In this document: positions 1 to 8,774 of the stretch, piece by piece
Position numbering within the stretch: the stretch's first letter is position 1
How the letters are laid out: each line of letters begins with the position of its first letter
Assembly (NCBI RefSeq): GCF_024199925.1
Contig: NZ_JANADR010000001.1
Coordinates: 1,798,001 to 1,862,000 of the forward strand
DNA: 64,000 nucleotides
Origin: Bradyrhizobium sp. CCGUVB1N3
GTDB lineage: Bacteria; Pseudomonadota; Alphaproteobacteria; Rhizobiales; Xanthobacteraceae
Direction of reading: 5' to 3'
Program-made: the position numbers and the translations under genes
Notes under the pieces: generated by a model
Told to the model about the DNA's origin: nothing
Seen by the model: the letters and a program-made list of their open reading frames with translations, nothing else
The model's database searches: none

Positions 1-277
1 CGTTCTCGCGGCCGTCGATCAAAATGCGGGCTTCCGACTTGTAGCGCGGCGTCACCAGATTGACGCCGGCGAGCGCGAGCACCAGCGCCAGCACCGTCGG
101 CACCATGATGAAACGGCGCCTGCGCTTGAGGGCAGCGCCGAGCGCATGCAGATCGATGTCGCCGGATTCGGCTTGCGCCTGGCGCGCGACAGCGGCAGCA
201 GGCTTCGGCTCAGGCTTGTGCAAGGCCCGCTCGATCACGGCCTTGTACTTGCCGGCTCGCCAGAACGCTAAACGCAT
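1..277 (-). CDS. Exopolysaccharide chain-length/transport protein (Wzz/GumC type), N-terminal part
   Basis: The reading frame is open from an ATG at 277 on the minus strand to the window edge, giving 92 residues. It starts with a basic, Ala/Pro-rich cytoplasmic segment. A KRRRR cluster and one transmembrane helix (about residues 54-73) follow, and then the sequence RYKSEARILIDGREN. That helix followed by 'Y.s.A.i.i' is the usual N-terminus of Wzz/GumC/ExoP-type polysaccharide co-polymerases, inner-membrane proteins that set polymer length and help export. It diverges from the glycosyltransferase at 488, which fits one exopolysaccharide locus. The C-terminal part, including any tyrosine-kinase domain, lies outside the window. 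Family call is by eye from the N-terminus only. Confidence 0.75.
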   Translation of the reverse strand, partial: MRLAFWRAGKYKAVIERALHKPEPKPAAAVARQAQAESGDIDLHALGAALKRRRRFIMVPTVLALVLALAGVNLVTPRYKSEARILIDGREN

Positions 278-487
278 CGCACACTCCCGCAGGGCAACGC
301 CACTACCCACCTCAACGGAGGCGATTACACTCCATTAAGGTTGCCGCTGGGTTAATCGCGCCGCACGCGTGCATGGCCCGACCGCGCGATCGCGCACCAA
401 CACCATTTGTTAACCATGAGACCCCTTAATCGGGATCGATAATTCAGTGGATTGCTCCGTCATCGCCTGCGAGCGCCGGTTCAGATC

Positions 488-1621
488 ATGCCCCCCTCCG
501 TCGACCAGCCGCTTCGCATCGTGCACGCCGTGCGTGCCCCGGTCGGCGGCATCTTCCGCCACATCCTCGACCTCGCCAACGGCCAGGTCGATCGTGGACA
601 TCATGTCGGGATTCTCGCCGACAATCTGACCGGCGGCGAGCGCGCAGAGAACGCTCTGGCCGAGATCGCGCCGCGCCTGAAGCTCGGCGTCCACCGGCTG
701 GCAATCCGCCGCGAACCATCGCCCGACGACTTTCTCGTGTGGCTGCGCATGAGGCGCCTGATCGGGAAGCTCAATCCGCATGTCATGCACGGCCACGGCG
801 CCAAGGCCGGCGCCTTCGTGCGGCTCAAGCGGCGCTCGAGTGACACCATCCGCATCTACACCCCGCATGGCGGCTCGCTGCACTATCCCCTGCACACCTT
901 CAAGGGCGAGTTTTACGCGCGACTGGAACGGACGCTGACGAACAGCACCGACCTGTTCCTGTTCGAAAGCGCCTTTGCCCGCGACACCTATCAGCGCATC
1001 GTCGGCACGCCCAAGGGCGTGGTGCGCTGCGTCTTCAACGGCGTGACGCCGGAGGAATTCGAGCCCGTCGTCACCGCCGACGATGCGACCGACCTCGCCT
1101 ATGTCGGCGAGTTCCGGCACATCAAGGGCGCCGACCTCCTCGTCGACGCGGTGGCGCGCCTGCACGCCCAGGGCCGCAACGTCACGCTGACGCTCGGCGG
1201 CGACGGCGAGGAAATGGCGGCGCTGAAGGCGCAGGTCGAGAAGCTTGGCCTCGCTGGTTCGATCCGCTTCATCGGCCACGTCAAGGCGCGATACGGCTTC
1301 TCCAAGGGGCGGCTGCTGGTCGTTCCCTCGCGCGGCGATTCCATGCCCTATGTCGTGATCGAGGCCGGTGCGGCCGGCATCCCCATGATCGCCGCGAAGG
1401 TCGGCGGCATCCCCGAGATCTTCGGCGCCGAGAGTTCCGCCCTCTTCGCCCCGAGCAATGCCGAGGCCATGGCGGAGGCGATTGGCGCTGCGCTGGACGA
1501 TCCACAGGCGACCGCCCAACGCGCGGCGCGCTTGCGAGAGCGGATCGCGGCGCACTTCTCCCAACGGGCGATGGTGGACGGCGTGCTGGCCGGCTACAGC
1601 GACGCGTTTGCCAATCGTTAA
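488..1621 (+). CDS. Glycosyltransferase family 4 (group 1)
   Basis: A 377-residue GT-B fold glycosyltransferase. The N-terminus has the sugar-acceptor pattern VHAVRAPVGGIFRHILDLA, and the middle has HGHGAKAG and TPHGGS. The C-terminal half has the nucleotide-sugar pocket: LAYVGEFRHIKGADLLVDA, then VPSRGDSMPYVVIEAGAAGIPMIA with the family E-x7-E type motif. It probably adds a sugar to a lipid-linked repeat unit on the cytoplasmic face of the inner membrane. The frame extends to a TTG at 452, but the ATG at 488 gives the expected N-terminus and is preferred. It sits between a divergent Wzz-type gene and a polyprenyl glycosylphosphotransferase, so exopolysaccharide synthesis is the likely pathway. 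Sugar specificity cannot be read. Confidence 0.88.
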   Translation: MPPSVDQPLRIVHAVRAPVGGIFRHILDLANGQVDRGHHVGILADNLTGGERAENALAEIAPRLKLGVHRLAIRREPSPDDFLVWLRMRRLIGKLNPHVMHGHGAKAGAFVRLKRRSSDTIRIYTPHGGSLHYPLHTFKGEFYARLERTLTNSTDLFLFESAFARDTYQRIVGTPKGVVRCVFNGVTPEEFEPVVTADDATDLAYVGEFRHIKGADLLVDAVARLHAQGRNVTLTLGGDGEEMAALKAQVEKLGLAGSIRFIGHVKARYGFSKGRLLVVPSRGDSMPYVVIEAGAAGIPMIAAKVGGIPEIFGAESSALFAPSNAEAMAEAIGAALDDPQATAQRAARLRERIAAHFSQRAMVDGVLAGYSDAFANR

Positions 1622-1744
1622 CCATCCTTAAAGCGGCTTTAGAATTTCTTCCGATTTGTCCGATAAGCGGGAGCGAGGGGGACTCCCGCGCTACGCGCGC
1701 CAATATGCGCGTCCGTCGGGTTTCAGGAATGGACGTGGACGACC

Positions 1745-3292
1745 GTGGAACCGCTCAACGCACGCTCGATGCTCGACGCCGCGACCAGTGCCGCGGCCAC
1801 CCCCGTTGACAAGCCCTTTGTCGAACGCCGTCGCCGGCTTTCGCCGGCAGCACTTGCTGTCGTCAACCAGAAGGTCGCCCGCGCCTATTCGCCGATCGTG
1901 ATCACCGGCTTCGCGCGCGTCGCCGATTTCGTTCTGCTCAGCCTCGTCGGCACGGCGCTCTATTTCGGTTACGTCGCGCCGCAGACCGGCGTCCGCTGGG
2001 AATATCTCGCCGCGATCTGCGCCGTCGCGGCCGCAGCCGTCATCTGCTTCCAGGCCGCCGACATGTATCAGGTGCAGCTCTTCCGCGGTCAGCTCCGCCA
2101 GATGACGCGGATGATCTCGTCCTGGTCGTTCGTGTTCCTGCTGTTCATCGGTATTTCCTTCTTCGCAAGGCTCGGCAGCGAAGTCTCGCGGCTGTGGCTC
2201 GCGGCCTTCTTCTTCCTCGGTCTTGCCGCGCTCGTCGCCGAGCGCCTGGCGCTGCGAACGCTGGTGCGCACCTGGGCGCGCGAGGGCCGGCTCGACCGCC
2301 GCACCATCATCGTCGGCTCGGACCGCAACGGCGAGGAGCTGGTCGAGGCGCTGAAGGCGCAGGAGGATTCCGACATCCACGTGCTCGGCGTGTTCGACGA
2401 TCGGAACGACAGCCGCGCGCTCGACACCTGCGCCGGCGCGCCGAAGCTCGGCAAGGTCGACGACATCGTCGAGTTCGCCCGCCGCACCCGCGTCGATCTC
2501 GTGCTGTTCGCTCTGCCGATCTCGGCCGAGACGCGCATCCTCGAAATGCTGAAGAAGCTCTGGGTGCTGCCGGTCGACATCCGCCTTTCCGCGCACACCA
2601 ACAAGCTGCGTTTCCGTCCCCGCTCCTATTCCTATCTCGGCGAGGTGCCCACCCTCGACGTGTTCGAGGCGCCGATCACCGACTGGGACCTGGTGATGAA
2701 ATGGCTGTTCGACCGCATCGTCGGCGGCCTCGCGCTGCTCGCGGCACTTCCCGTGATGGCGCTGATGGCGCTGGCGGTGAAGCTCGACAGCCCCGGCCCC
2801 GTGTTGTTCCGGCAAAAACGCTTCGGCTTCAACAACGAGCGCATCGACGTCTACAAATTCCGCTCGATGTATCACCATCAGGCTGACCCGACAGCCTCGA
2901 AGGTCGTCACCAAGAACGATCCGCGCGTCACCCGCGTCGGCCGCTTCATCCGCAAGACCAGCCTCGACGAGCTGCCGCAGCTCTTCAACGTGCTCTTCTC
3001 CGGCAATCTCTCCCTCGTCGGCCCGCGCCCGCACGCCGTCCAGGGCAAGCTCCAGAGCCGGCTGTTCGACGAGGCCGTCGACGGCTATTTCGCGCGCCAC
3101 CGCGTCAAGCCGGGCATCACCGGCTGGGCCCAGATCAACGGCTGGCGCGGCGAAATCGACAACGAAGAGAAGATCCAGAAGCGCGTCGAGTTCGACCTCT
3201 ACTACATCGAGAACTGGTCGGTGCTGTTCGACCTCTACATCCTCCTGAAGACGCCGATCTCGCTGCTGACCAAGAACGAGAACGCGTATTGA
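1745..3292 (+). CDS. Polyprenyl (undecaprenyl-phosphate) glycosylphosphotransferase, WcaJ/PssY type
   Basis: 515 residues from a GTG at 1745; an ATG at 1769 is an alternative start. The N-terminal half has four or five hydrophobic helices and a CoA-binding-like Rossmann segment ([17 protein letters not shown], about residues 191-207). The C-terminal third is the conserved sugar-transferase domain: [20 protein letters not shown] helix, then [40 protein letters not shown] and [16 protein letters not shown]. It transfers a hexose-1-phosphate from a UDP-sugar to undecaprenyl phosphate, the first committed step of exopolysaccharide repeat-unit assembly. It lies 123 bp downstream of the glycosyltransferase and upstream of an O-antigen-ligase-like gene, together forming a polysaccharide cluster. 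Glucose as the sugar is likely but not proven. Confidence 0.92.
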   Translation: MEPLNARSMLDAATSAAATPVDKPFVERRRRLSPAALAVVNQKVARAYSPIVITGFARVADFVLLSLVGTALYFGYVAPQTGVRWEYLAAICAVAAAAVICFQAADMYQVQLFRGQLRQMTRMISSWSFVFLLFIGISFFARLGSEVSRLWLAAFFFLGLAALVAERLALRTLVRTWAREGRLDRRTIIVGSDRNGEELVEALKAQEDSDIHVLGVFDDRNDSRALDTCAGAPKLGKVDDIVEFARRTRVDLVLFALPISAETRILEMLKKLWVLPVDIRLSAHTNKLRFRPRSYSYLGEVPTLDVFEAPITDWDLVMKWLFDRIVGGLALLAALPVMALMALAVKLDSPGPVLFRQKRFGFNNERIDVYKFRSMYHHQADPTASKVVTKNDPRVTRVGRFIRKTSLDELPQLFNVLFSGNLSLVGPRPHAVQGKLQSRLFDEAVDGYFARHRVKPGITGWAQINGWRGEIDNEEKIQKRVEFDLYYIENWSVLFDLYILLKTPISLLTKNENAY

Positions 3293-3315
3293 GGTTGGAT
3301 TGCCCAAACCAAGCT

Positions 3316-3415
3316 GTCATCGCCCGGCTTAACCGGGCGATCCAGTAATCACCGGCAGCGGACGTCACCACTGACGGCGCGGAGTACTGGATGCCCCGCC
3401 TTCGCGGGGCATGAC
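3316..3415. repeat. Intergenic palindromic repeat (GTCAT...ATGAC)
   Basis: About 100 bp bounded by GTCAT and ATGAC. It holds two short hairpins (CGCCCGG/CCGGGCG and ATGCCCCGC/GCGGGGCAT) and an outer ATCCAGTA/TACTGGAT inverted pair. Its size and ends resemble other dispersed palindromes in this window (7853, 32484, 37242), though the internal sequence differs. Confidence 0.6.
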
Positions 3416-3455
3416 TGCGAAATGTGTACCAGTTGCGTAAGCGTGTGAGCGTGTG

Positions 3456-4715
3456 ATGGCGTATGCGGCGACAGCCGGGGGAATGAACGTAGCCGCACCG
3501 GCTGCGCCCGGCGTGCTGGCCTTGCAGCGCGCGATGGTGTGGCTGGTCGGCGCCTCCGGTGCGGTGGTCTTCATCGAGCCCAGCCCCTACGAGATCGTGA
3601 CGCTGCTTGCGAGCGTCGCCTTCTTCGCCACCGGCCTGCGGCTCCGCCTCGTGTTCATGCCGCTCGTGCTGCTGCTGATCCTGCTCAATGTCGGCTATAC
3701 CGTCAGCGCGATTCCGCTGCTTGGCCAGTCCGAGGTCGCAAGCTGGATCGCGACCTCCTGGTACATGGCGGTAACGGTGGTGTTCTTCGCCATGGTCACA
3801 TCGGAGGATACGGCAGCGCGGCTCGACATGCTGCGCCGCGGCCTCGTGGTCGGCGCGATGGTCGCCTCGACCTCGGCGATTGCCGGCTACTTCAATCTCG
3901 TTCCCGGCGGCCACGACCTCCTGACGCTCTACGAGCGCGCGCGCGGCACGTTCAAGGACCCGAACGTGCTCGGCGCGTTCCTGATCCTGCCGGCGCTGTT
4001 CTCGCTGCAAAGCGTGGTCTCGGACAAGCTGGCCAAGGCGTTCCGCAATGCGATCGCCTTTGCCATCATGGCGCTCGCGATCCTGCTCGCCTTCTCGCGC
4101 GCCGCCTGGGGCGGCCTGATCCTGACCTCCGGCTTCATGCTGGCGCTGATGGTACTGACCAGCCCGAGCAATGCGCAGCGCTCGCGCATCATCATCATGG
4201 CGCTGGTCGCGGCCGTGCTGGGGCTGGCGCTGATCGCGATCCTGCTCTCATTCGACTCCATCGCCGAGATGTTCAAGCAGCGCGCGAGCTTCGACCAGAG
4301 CTACGACGAAGGCCGCTTCGGCCGCTTCGGCCGCCACATCCTCGGCGCGGAGATGGCGCTCGACCTGCCGTTCGGCATCGGGCCCCTGCAATTCCACCGC
4401 TACTTCCCGGAAGATACCCACAACTCCTATCTCAACGCATTCATGTCCGGCGGCTGGCTCTCCGGCATCTGCTATCCCGCGCTCGTCTTCACCACCGTGA
4501 TCACGGGCTTTCGCCACGTCTTCGTTCGCGTGCCCTGGCAGCGCGCCTATCTTGCGATCTTCTCCGCCTTCGTCGGCACCGTCGGCGAAAGTTTCATCAT
4601 CGACACCGACCACTGGCGGCATTTCTGGATGATGCTGGGCGCCATGTGGGGCATGATCGCGGCTGCGCAGGCCTATAAGGCGGCTCCGGTCAGCGAGGCG
4701 ACTTCGGCGTCTTGA
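3456..4715 (+). CDS. O-antigen ligase / Wzy-like polysaccharide polymerase
   Basis: A 419-residue, strongly hydrophobic protein with about ten to twelve predicted membrane helices. A large loop near residues 285-325 contains GRFGRHILGAEMALD and then FPEDTHNSYLNAFMSGGW. The H-N-S-Y-L pattern is the Wzy_C/O-antigen ligase signature. It would polymerise or ligate undecaprenyl-linked glycan units on the periplasmic side of the inner membrane. A GTG at 3453 directly precedes the ATG used here; no strong Shine-Dalgarno decides between them. It is the third plus-strand gene of the exopolysaccharide block, separated from the second by a palindromic repeat. Its last 26 bp overlap the 3' end of the convergent MarR gene. 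Confidence 0.85.
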   Translation: MAYAATAGGMNVAAPAAPGVLALQRAMVWLVGASGAVVFIEPSPYEIVTLLASVAFFATGLRLRLVFMPLVLLLILLNVGYTVSAIPLLGQSEVASWIATSWYMAVTVVFFAMVTSEDTAARLDMLRRGLVVGAMVASTSAIAGYFNLVPGGHDLLTLYERARGTFKDPNVLGAFLILPALFSLQSVVSDKLAKAFRNAIAFAIMALAILLAFSRAAWGGLILTSGFMLALMVLTSPSNAQRSRIIIMALVAAVLGLALIAILLSFDSIAEMFKQRASFDQSYDEGRFGRFGRHILGAEMALDLPFGIGPLQFHRYFPEDTHNSYLNAFMSGGWLSGICYPALVFTTVITGFRHVFVRVPWQRAYLAIFSAFVGTVGESFIIDTDHWRHFWMMLGAMWGMIAAAQAYKAAPVSEATSAS

Positions 4716-5223
4716 GATTGGCGCGCTTTTCCGGCGGCGTGTCGAGCACGCCGTTCAGCGCTTCCGTCGCCTCGAGCACGCCCTTGTAGGCATCGGTCGC
4801 GAAACGCAGCAACAGCTTCAGCTCCTCGTCGGAATAGCGGCTCCAGACCTTGTGCATCGCCTGCTGCATCGGCACGTAGAGCTTGCCGATCTCGGCGGTG
4901 GCCTCCGGCACGATGGTGATGAACACCTTGCGACGGTCGTCCTCGTCCCGCTCGCGGCGCACATAGCCCGCCTTCTCAAGCCGGTCGACGACGCCGGTGA
5001 TGGCCCCCGTCGTCAGCCCCGTGACCTCGGCGAGCCGTCCCGCGGTCGCGCGTCCTTCGAGCTGCAGAAAGTCCATGCATTCGAGGTCGGAGCCGGAAAT
5101 TCCGGCAACATTCGCAACGGCCTGGCCGTACAGCACACCCTGCGCCGAGGAGCGGCGCATCGCCTCCTCGAGCTCCTGCACCAAGCCTGCGCGCGCTTTT
5201 CCCCTTGACAAGGCCGGCCTCAT
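4690..5223 (-). CDS. MarR family transcriptional regulator
   Basis: 177 residues with the MarR winged helix: helix-turn-helix around GRATAGRLAEVTGLTTGAITGVVDRLEKAGYV and the wing with the DxRxR-like sequence RRERDEDDRRKVF (about residues 90-105). It is divergent from a flavin monooxygenase 84 bp away. The intergenic space holds a perfect inverted repeat (5239-5257), and a third half-site TATCTTAG overlaps the start codon (5223-5230). MarR proteins usually repress themselves and a divergent neighbour, so local autoregulated control of the monooxygenase is likely. The inducer is unknown. The 3' end overlaps the convergent O-antigen ligase gene by 26 bp. Confidence 0.9.
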   Translation of the reverse strand: MRPALSRGKARAGLVQELEEAMRRSSAQGVLYGQAVANVAGISGSDLECMDFLQLEGRATAGRLAEVTGLTTGAITGVVDRLEKAGYVRRERDEDDRRKVFITIVPEATAEIGKLYVPMQQAMHKVWSRYSDEELKLLLRFATDAYKGVLEATEALNGVLDTPPEKRANLKTPKSPR

Positions 5224-5238
5224 ATCTTAGCGAATATA

Positions 5239-5257
5239 TATCTTAGCTACTAAGATA
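5239..5257. promoter_or_regulatory. MarR operator palindrome
   Basis: TATCTTAG-CTA-CTAAGATA is a perfect inverted repeat with 8-bp arms and a 3-bp spacer. A further direct copy of the TATCTTAG half-site lies 16 bp upstream at 5223-5230, across the regulator's start codon. Its position between the divergent MarR and monooxygenase genes makes it the obvious binding site. Confidence 0.75.
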
Positions 5258-5307
5258 ATTAGCAGCCGTGATTTCTACTAGCACCGCAGCAGTCCCAGGA
5301 GCAAGCC

Positions 5308-6504
5308 ATGTCGTCACGTCCCCGCAAGGCCCTCATCATCGGCGCCGGTATCGCCGGGCCCGTCGCCGGAATCCTGCTTCGCCGCGCCGGCATCGAGGCG
5401 CAGATCTTCGAGGCCTGGCCCTACTCCAAGGGAATCGGCGGCGGCTTGCAGCTCGCGCCGAACGGCATGCAGGTGATGGACGAGATCGGGCTCGCGCGCG
5501 AGGTGATCAGCTACGGCTCGATCGCCGACTCCTTCGACTTCTATTCGCAAGGCGGCCAGAAGCTCGGTTCGATCAACCGCGACATGGAGCGGCGCTTCGG
5601 CCAGCCGGCGGTGAATATCTGCCGCGCCACGCTGAACGAGATCCTGATCGACAAGGCCTGGTGCTCCTGCGTCTCGCTCTATTTCGAAAAGCGCCTGATC
5701 AAGATCGAGGACCGCGGCGACCAGCCGATCATCGCCTATTTCGCCGATGGCACCACCGCGGAAGGCGACTTCCTCATCGGCGCCGACGGCGTGCACTCTG
5801 TGGCACGCCGGCAGGTCGTGCCGGACGGGCCGCAGCCGTTCAACACCGGCCTGATCGGCTTCGGCGGCTTCGTGCCGCGCAAGGTGCTTGCCGGCCGCGC
5901 GATCGGCCAGCGCGTCGAGACCACGTTCGGCCAGAGCGGCTTCTTCGGCTACGGCTTTTGCAGCTCCAATCCCGACGACGGTGTGATGTGGTGGAGCACG
6001 CAGCCCGCGCACGGCATGGACGCGGCGATGTTCCGCGCACAGGATCAGGCGACGCTCAAGCAGCACCTGCGCGACTTCCATCGCGGCTGGCACGATCCGA
6101 TTCCCGCGATCATCGAGGCGGCGGAGAACATCGTGGTCACCGATACGCTCGATGTCGCAACCCTGCCGACCTGGTCGCGCAAGCGCTCGCTGCTGATCGG
6201 GGACGCCGCGCATGCGACGAGCCCGCATGCCGGCCAGGGCGCCTCGCTCGCGCTGGAAGATGCACTTCGCCTCGGCCGGCTGATGGCGGAGGGCCAGGAG
6301 CTCAGCGCCACCTTCCAGAACTTCGAGGCCGAGCGCCGCCCCCGTGCGGAAAAGATCGTCGCGATCGCGCGCCGCAACGGCAACAGCAAGCGCGAATTCT
6401 CGGCCACCGGCGCCTTCATCCGCGATCAGATGCTGAAATGGCTGCTACCGCTGAGCTCAAAGGGGATGGATTTCATGTACGCCTACGACGCGCGGGCGGC
6501 GTAG
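5308..6504 (+). CDS. FAD-dependent aromatic monooxygenase (UbiH/salicylate hydroxylase family)
   Basis: 398 residues of the class A flavoprotein hydroxylase family. The FAD-binding GxGxxG is IIGAGIAGPVAG (residues 10-21). The middle DG motif is FLIGADGVHSVARR. The second FAD motif is LLIGDAAHATSPHAGQGASLALEDALRLG (GD motif). Such enzymes use NAD(P)H and O2 to hydroxylate an aromatic or related substrate in the cytoplasm. The substrate is not evident. The gene diverges from a MarR regulator with an operator between them, so expression is probably induced by the substrate or a related phenolic. The ATG at 5308 follows AGGAGCAAGCC, a strong ribosome-binding site. Confidence 0.9.
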   Translation: MSSRPRKALIIGAGIAGPVAGILLRRAGIEAQIFEAWPYSKGIGGGLQLAPNGMQVMDEIGLAREVISYGSIADSFDFYSQGGQKLGSINRDMERRFGQPAVNICRATLNEILIDKAWCSCVSLYFEKRLIKIEDRGDQPIIAYFADGTTAEGDFLIGADGVHSVARRQVVPDGPQPFNTGLIGFGGFVPRKVLAGRAIGQRVETTFGQSGFFGYGFCSSNPDDGVMWWSTQPAHGMDAAMFRAQDQATLKQHLRDFHRGWHDPIPAIIEAAENIVVTDTLDVATLPTWSRKRSLLIGDAAHATSPHAGQGASLALEDALRLGRLMAEGQELSATFQNFEAERRPRAEKIVAIARRNGNSKREFSATGAFIRDQMLKWLLPLSSKGMDFMYAYDARAA

Positions 6505-6516
6505 GCGCACGCTGCC

Positions 6517-6641
6517 GTAGGATGGGCAAAGCGACTTGTCCGCCGTAGCTCGAAGAGCGAAGGCGGAAGCGTGCTCACCACTTCTGTACGAGATCGTGGA
6601 GAGATGGTGGGCACGGCGCTTCGCGCCTTTGCCCACCCTAC
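6517..6641. repeat. Intergenic repeat with inverted ends (GTAGG...CCTAC)
   Basis: About 125 bp starting GTAGGATGGGCAAAGCG and ending CGCCTTTGCCCACCCTAC. An internal stem-loop lies near 6541-6570 (CGCCGTAGCTCGAAGAGCGAAGGCGG). Ends are imperfect inverted repeats. It fills the gap between the convergent monooxygenase and saccharopine-dehydrogenase-like genes. It looks like a dispersed non-coding element; no coding frame is convincing. Confidence 0.6.
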
Positions 6642-6650
6642 AATCTGCGG

Positions 6651-7832
6651 CTAGCTTTCAACCCTGAAAGTCAGCCCCGCGTGCTCCTCGAGCCGCTTGA
6701 TCAGCTTGTGCTGCATCGCTGCGCCCGGGGTCCAGAAGCCGCCCGCAACATCGGGCGTGTCGCGCAACAGGCAGATCGCGCATTCGGAGATCATCTTCGA
6801 GGTCGAACCATAGCCGGGGTCGCGATCGCCAGTGACACCGGCGCGGACCTGGCGGCCGTCGGGCGCGATCGCAACATAAAGCAGATTGAAGAGACCTTTT
6901 TCCCGCTCCTCCTTCGACGGCCCCTCGCCCGGCTTCGGCGCGTTGGGGCCGGTCTTCTCGGCGTTGGCGGCCATCACACGCTTCGCATTGGCCTCGCCCT
7001 TCTCGCCTGCGCCGGTCAGGACCATCTCGTCGTACACGAAGTCCTGCCCGTACGGAAAGCCCATCAGCATGTTGGAGCGATGGACGTTGCGCGTGTTGAT
7101 CAGCGCCATCATGAACGGCGCGGCCCAGGATTGCAGGTCCTCCTCATAGGCCGCCCTGTTTCCCTTCGGCTGCTTCGGCCCGGTGAAGCCGGGCGTCAGC
7201 GCGAAGTGATCGTTGAGAATGGCGACAAGGCTGAGGTCCTTGGCGACCGCATCGAAGGTCGCCTTCGCACTCGCCGCGGTGCCGCCTGACAGCGTGCCGC
7301 GCATGTCGCGCACACGCCCCTTCACGCGCGCAGCCGGCGCACCGAGCACACGCTTGGCCTCTTCCTGCACGAAGAACGTACCGAGCTCGAACGGGACGGA
7401 ATCATAGCCGCACGAGAACACGATGCGCGCGCCGCTCGTCTTGGCCGCCGCCTCATACTTGTCGATCATCTGCCGCATCCAGACCGGCTCGCCGCAGAGA
7501 TCGAAATAGTCCGTGCCCGCTGCCACGCAAGCGGCTAGCAGCTCTTCACCGTAGAACTGATACGGGCCGACGGTCGTGATCACCGACTTCGTCTGCGCGA
7601 CCATCGCCTTCAACGAAGCCGGATCGGACGCATCCGCCACAAGCAGCGGCGTATCCACCGACGCGCCGATCGCATCGCGCACCGATTTCAGCTTGTCGAG
7701 GCTGCGGCCAGCCATCGCCCATTTCAGCGCCTTGTCGTCCTTGTAATGCGCGGCCAGATATTCGGCGACGAGCTGGCCGGTGAAACCGGTCGCGCCATAG
7801 ACGACGATGTCGAATTTCGACGAAGAACTCAT
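6651..7832 (-). CDS. Saccharopine dehydrogenase-like / trans-acting enoyl reductase family protein
   Basis: 393 residues. The N-terminal Rossmann motif is VVYGATGFTGQLVAEYLA (about residues 9-26), followed by AGRSLDKL and the TVGPYQFYGEELLAACVAAGTDYFDLCGE segment typical of the saccharopine dehydrogenase NADP-binding superfamily, including the mycobacterial trans-acting enoyl reductases. It is likely an NAD(P)H-dependent oxidoreductase. True lysine-pathway saccharopine dehydrogenase is unlikely because there is no lysine-pathway context. The start ATG at 7832 gives the expected short N-terminus before the first beta strand. A palindromic repeat lies directly upstream. Confidence 0.85.
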   Translation of the reverse strand: MSSSSKFDIVVYGATGFTGQLVAEYLAAHYKDDKALKWAMAGRSLDKLKSVRDAIGASVDTPLLVADASDPASLKAMVAQTKSVITTVGPYQFYGEELLAACVAAGTDYFDLCGEPVWMRQMIDKYEAAAKTSGARIVFSCGYDSVPFELGTFFVQEEAKRVLGAPAARVKGRVRDMRGTLSGGTAASAKATFDAVAKDLSLVAILNDHFALTPGFTGPKQPKGNRAAYEEDLQSWAAPFMMALINTRNVHRSNMLMGFPYGQDFVYDEMVLTGAGEKGEANAKRVMAANAEKTGPNAPKPGEGPSKEEREKGLFNLLYVAIAPDGRQVRAGVTGDRDPGYGSTSKMISECAICLLRDTPDVAGGFWTPGAAMQHKLIKRLEEHAGLTFRVES

Positions 7833-7852
7833 GTTGCATCCTCAATTTGCTT

Positions 7853-7938
7853 CGTCATTGCGAGGAGCGAAGCGACGAAGCAATCCAGACTGTTTCCGCG
7901 TCGGCATCCTGGATTGCTTCGCTTCGCTCGCAATGACG
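7853..7938. repeat. Palindromic repeat (CGTCATTGCGAG...CTCGCAATGACG)
   Basis: An 86-bp element with inverted ends CGTCATTGCGAG and CTCGCAATGACG, and inner arms GAAGCAATCCAG and CTGGATTGCTTC. It can fold into one long hairpin. It lies between two minus-strand genes and shares the CGTCAT...ATGACG ends of other repeats here. Confidence 0.7.
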
Positions 7939-7940
7939 AT

Positions 7941-8723
7941 TTACTTCTTTCCGTAACTCACGCCCATGCCGGCACGGACGTCGCTTTGAATTCCATAGGG
8001 CGGGATCGGATAACGCAGGCCGTTTTTCGCCAGCGCCTTCATGCCCGTGATCGCCTTGGCGAGATGCGCTGGGCTCAGCGCCATCAGCATCTCCTCGTCC
8101 GGCACGCCGCCATAGCGCCGTTCGGCATAGCATGGCAAGGACAGGCTGGGCTCGCCGGTCTTGAGCGCCCGCCCCCAGGAATCCGCGCAGGCGGTCTCGC
8201 CGACCACGCCCCATTCGAACTTCTTGTAGCCGGTATATTGCAGCCCGTTGATCAGGATGATCATCTGCCCCGGCGTCGCGTAGACCAGGCAAATGTCCGG
8301 AGGATCGAGCCGGCCGCTTGCCAGCGGGCTCACCGCGAGCGCCTGATATTGTCCGAACGGCACGACATCGAGCGCTTCCTGACGCTTGCGCGCGTCCTCG
8401 GCCGTGCCATGCCACACGCCGACATAGTTTTCGCCCGCGAGCCATTTCTCGTCCTGCGGCGCAAGGCCGATCACGGCGCGGCACTGGCTGCCAACGAGAT
8501 CGTCGGCGGTGATGCCGACGGTCCAGCCGAGGCGCGAGGCCATGCTGACGATCTGGTCAGTGGTGTGAACCGCGTTCGGCCGGCGGATCTTCGGGATCGC
8601 CTCCATGTCCTCGGCACGCGCGAACAGCTTCATGCCGATCACCGTCGTCTTCAGCCGCAACAGCGTGTTGAGGTCGGCTACGATGCCGGCGAGATCGAAG
8701 CTACCAGCGTCCTGTTGGTGCAT
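7941..8723 (-). CDS. DUF169 family protein
   Basis: 260 residues. The sequence has features I associate with DUF169 proteins: a VGMKLF-like strand near the start (VIGMKLFARAEDM), C-containing segments GSQCRAVIGL and GETACADSW, SLPCYAERRYGGVPDEEMLMALSP, and a final region of small alternating helices. Function of the family is not established. Conserved Cys residues (about 104, 181 and 201) could bind a metal, but this is only an observation. The ATG at 8723 is preceded by GGAGGACGCC, a good ribosome-binding site. It lies 51 bp downstream of a YdcF-like gene on the same strand, so the two could be co-transcribed. Confidence 0.7.
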   Translation of the reverse strand: MHQQDAGSFDLAGIVADLNTLLRLKTTVIGMKLFARAEDMEAIPKIRRPNAVHTTDQIVSMASRLGWTVGITADDLVGSQCRAVIGLAPQDEKWLAGENYVGVWHGTAEDARKRQEALDVVPFGQYQALAVSPLASGRLDPPDICLVYATPGQMIILINGLQYTGYKKFEWGVVGETACADSWGRALKTGEPSLSLPCYAERRYGGVPDEEMLMALSPAHLAKAITGMKALAKNGLRYPIPPYGIQSDVRAGMGVSYGKK

Positions 8724-8774
8724 GGCGTCCTCCGGGGGCGGCGATCACACCGCCTCTCTTTGTGGTCCCCGTTT

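Noticed and set aside
7853..7938. CRISPR-like repeats
   Set aside because: Single palindromes with no spacer-repeat periodicity; no cas genes in the window.
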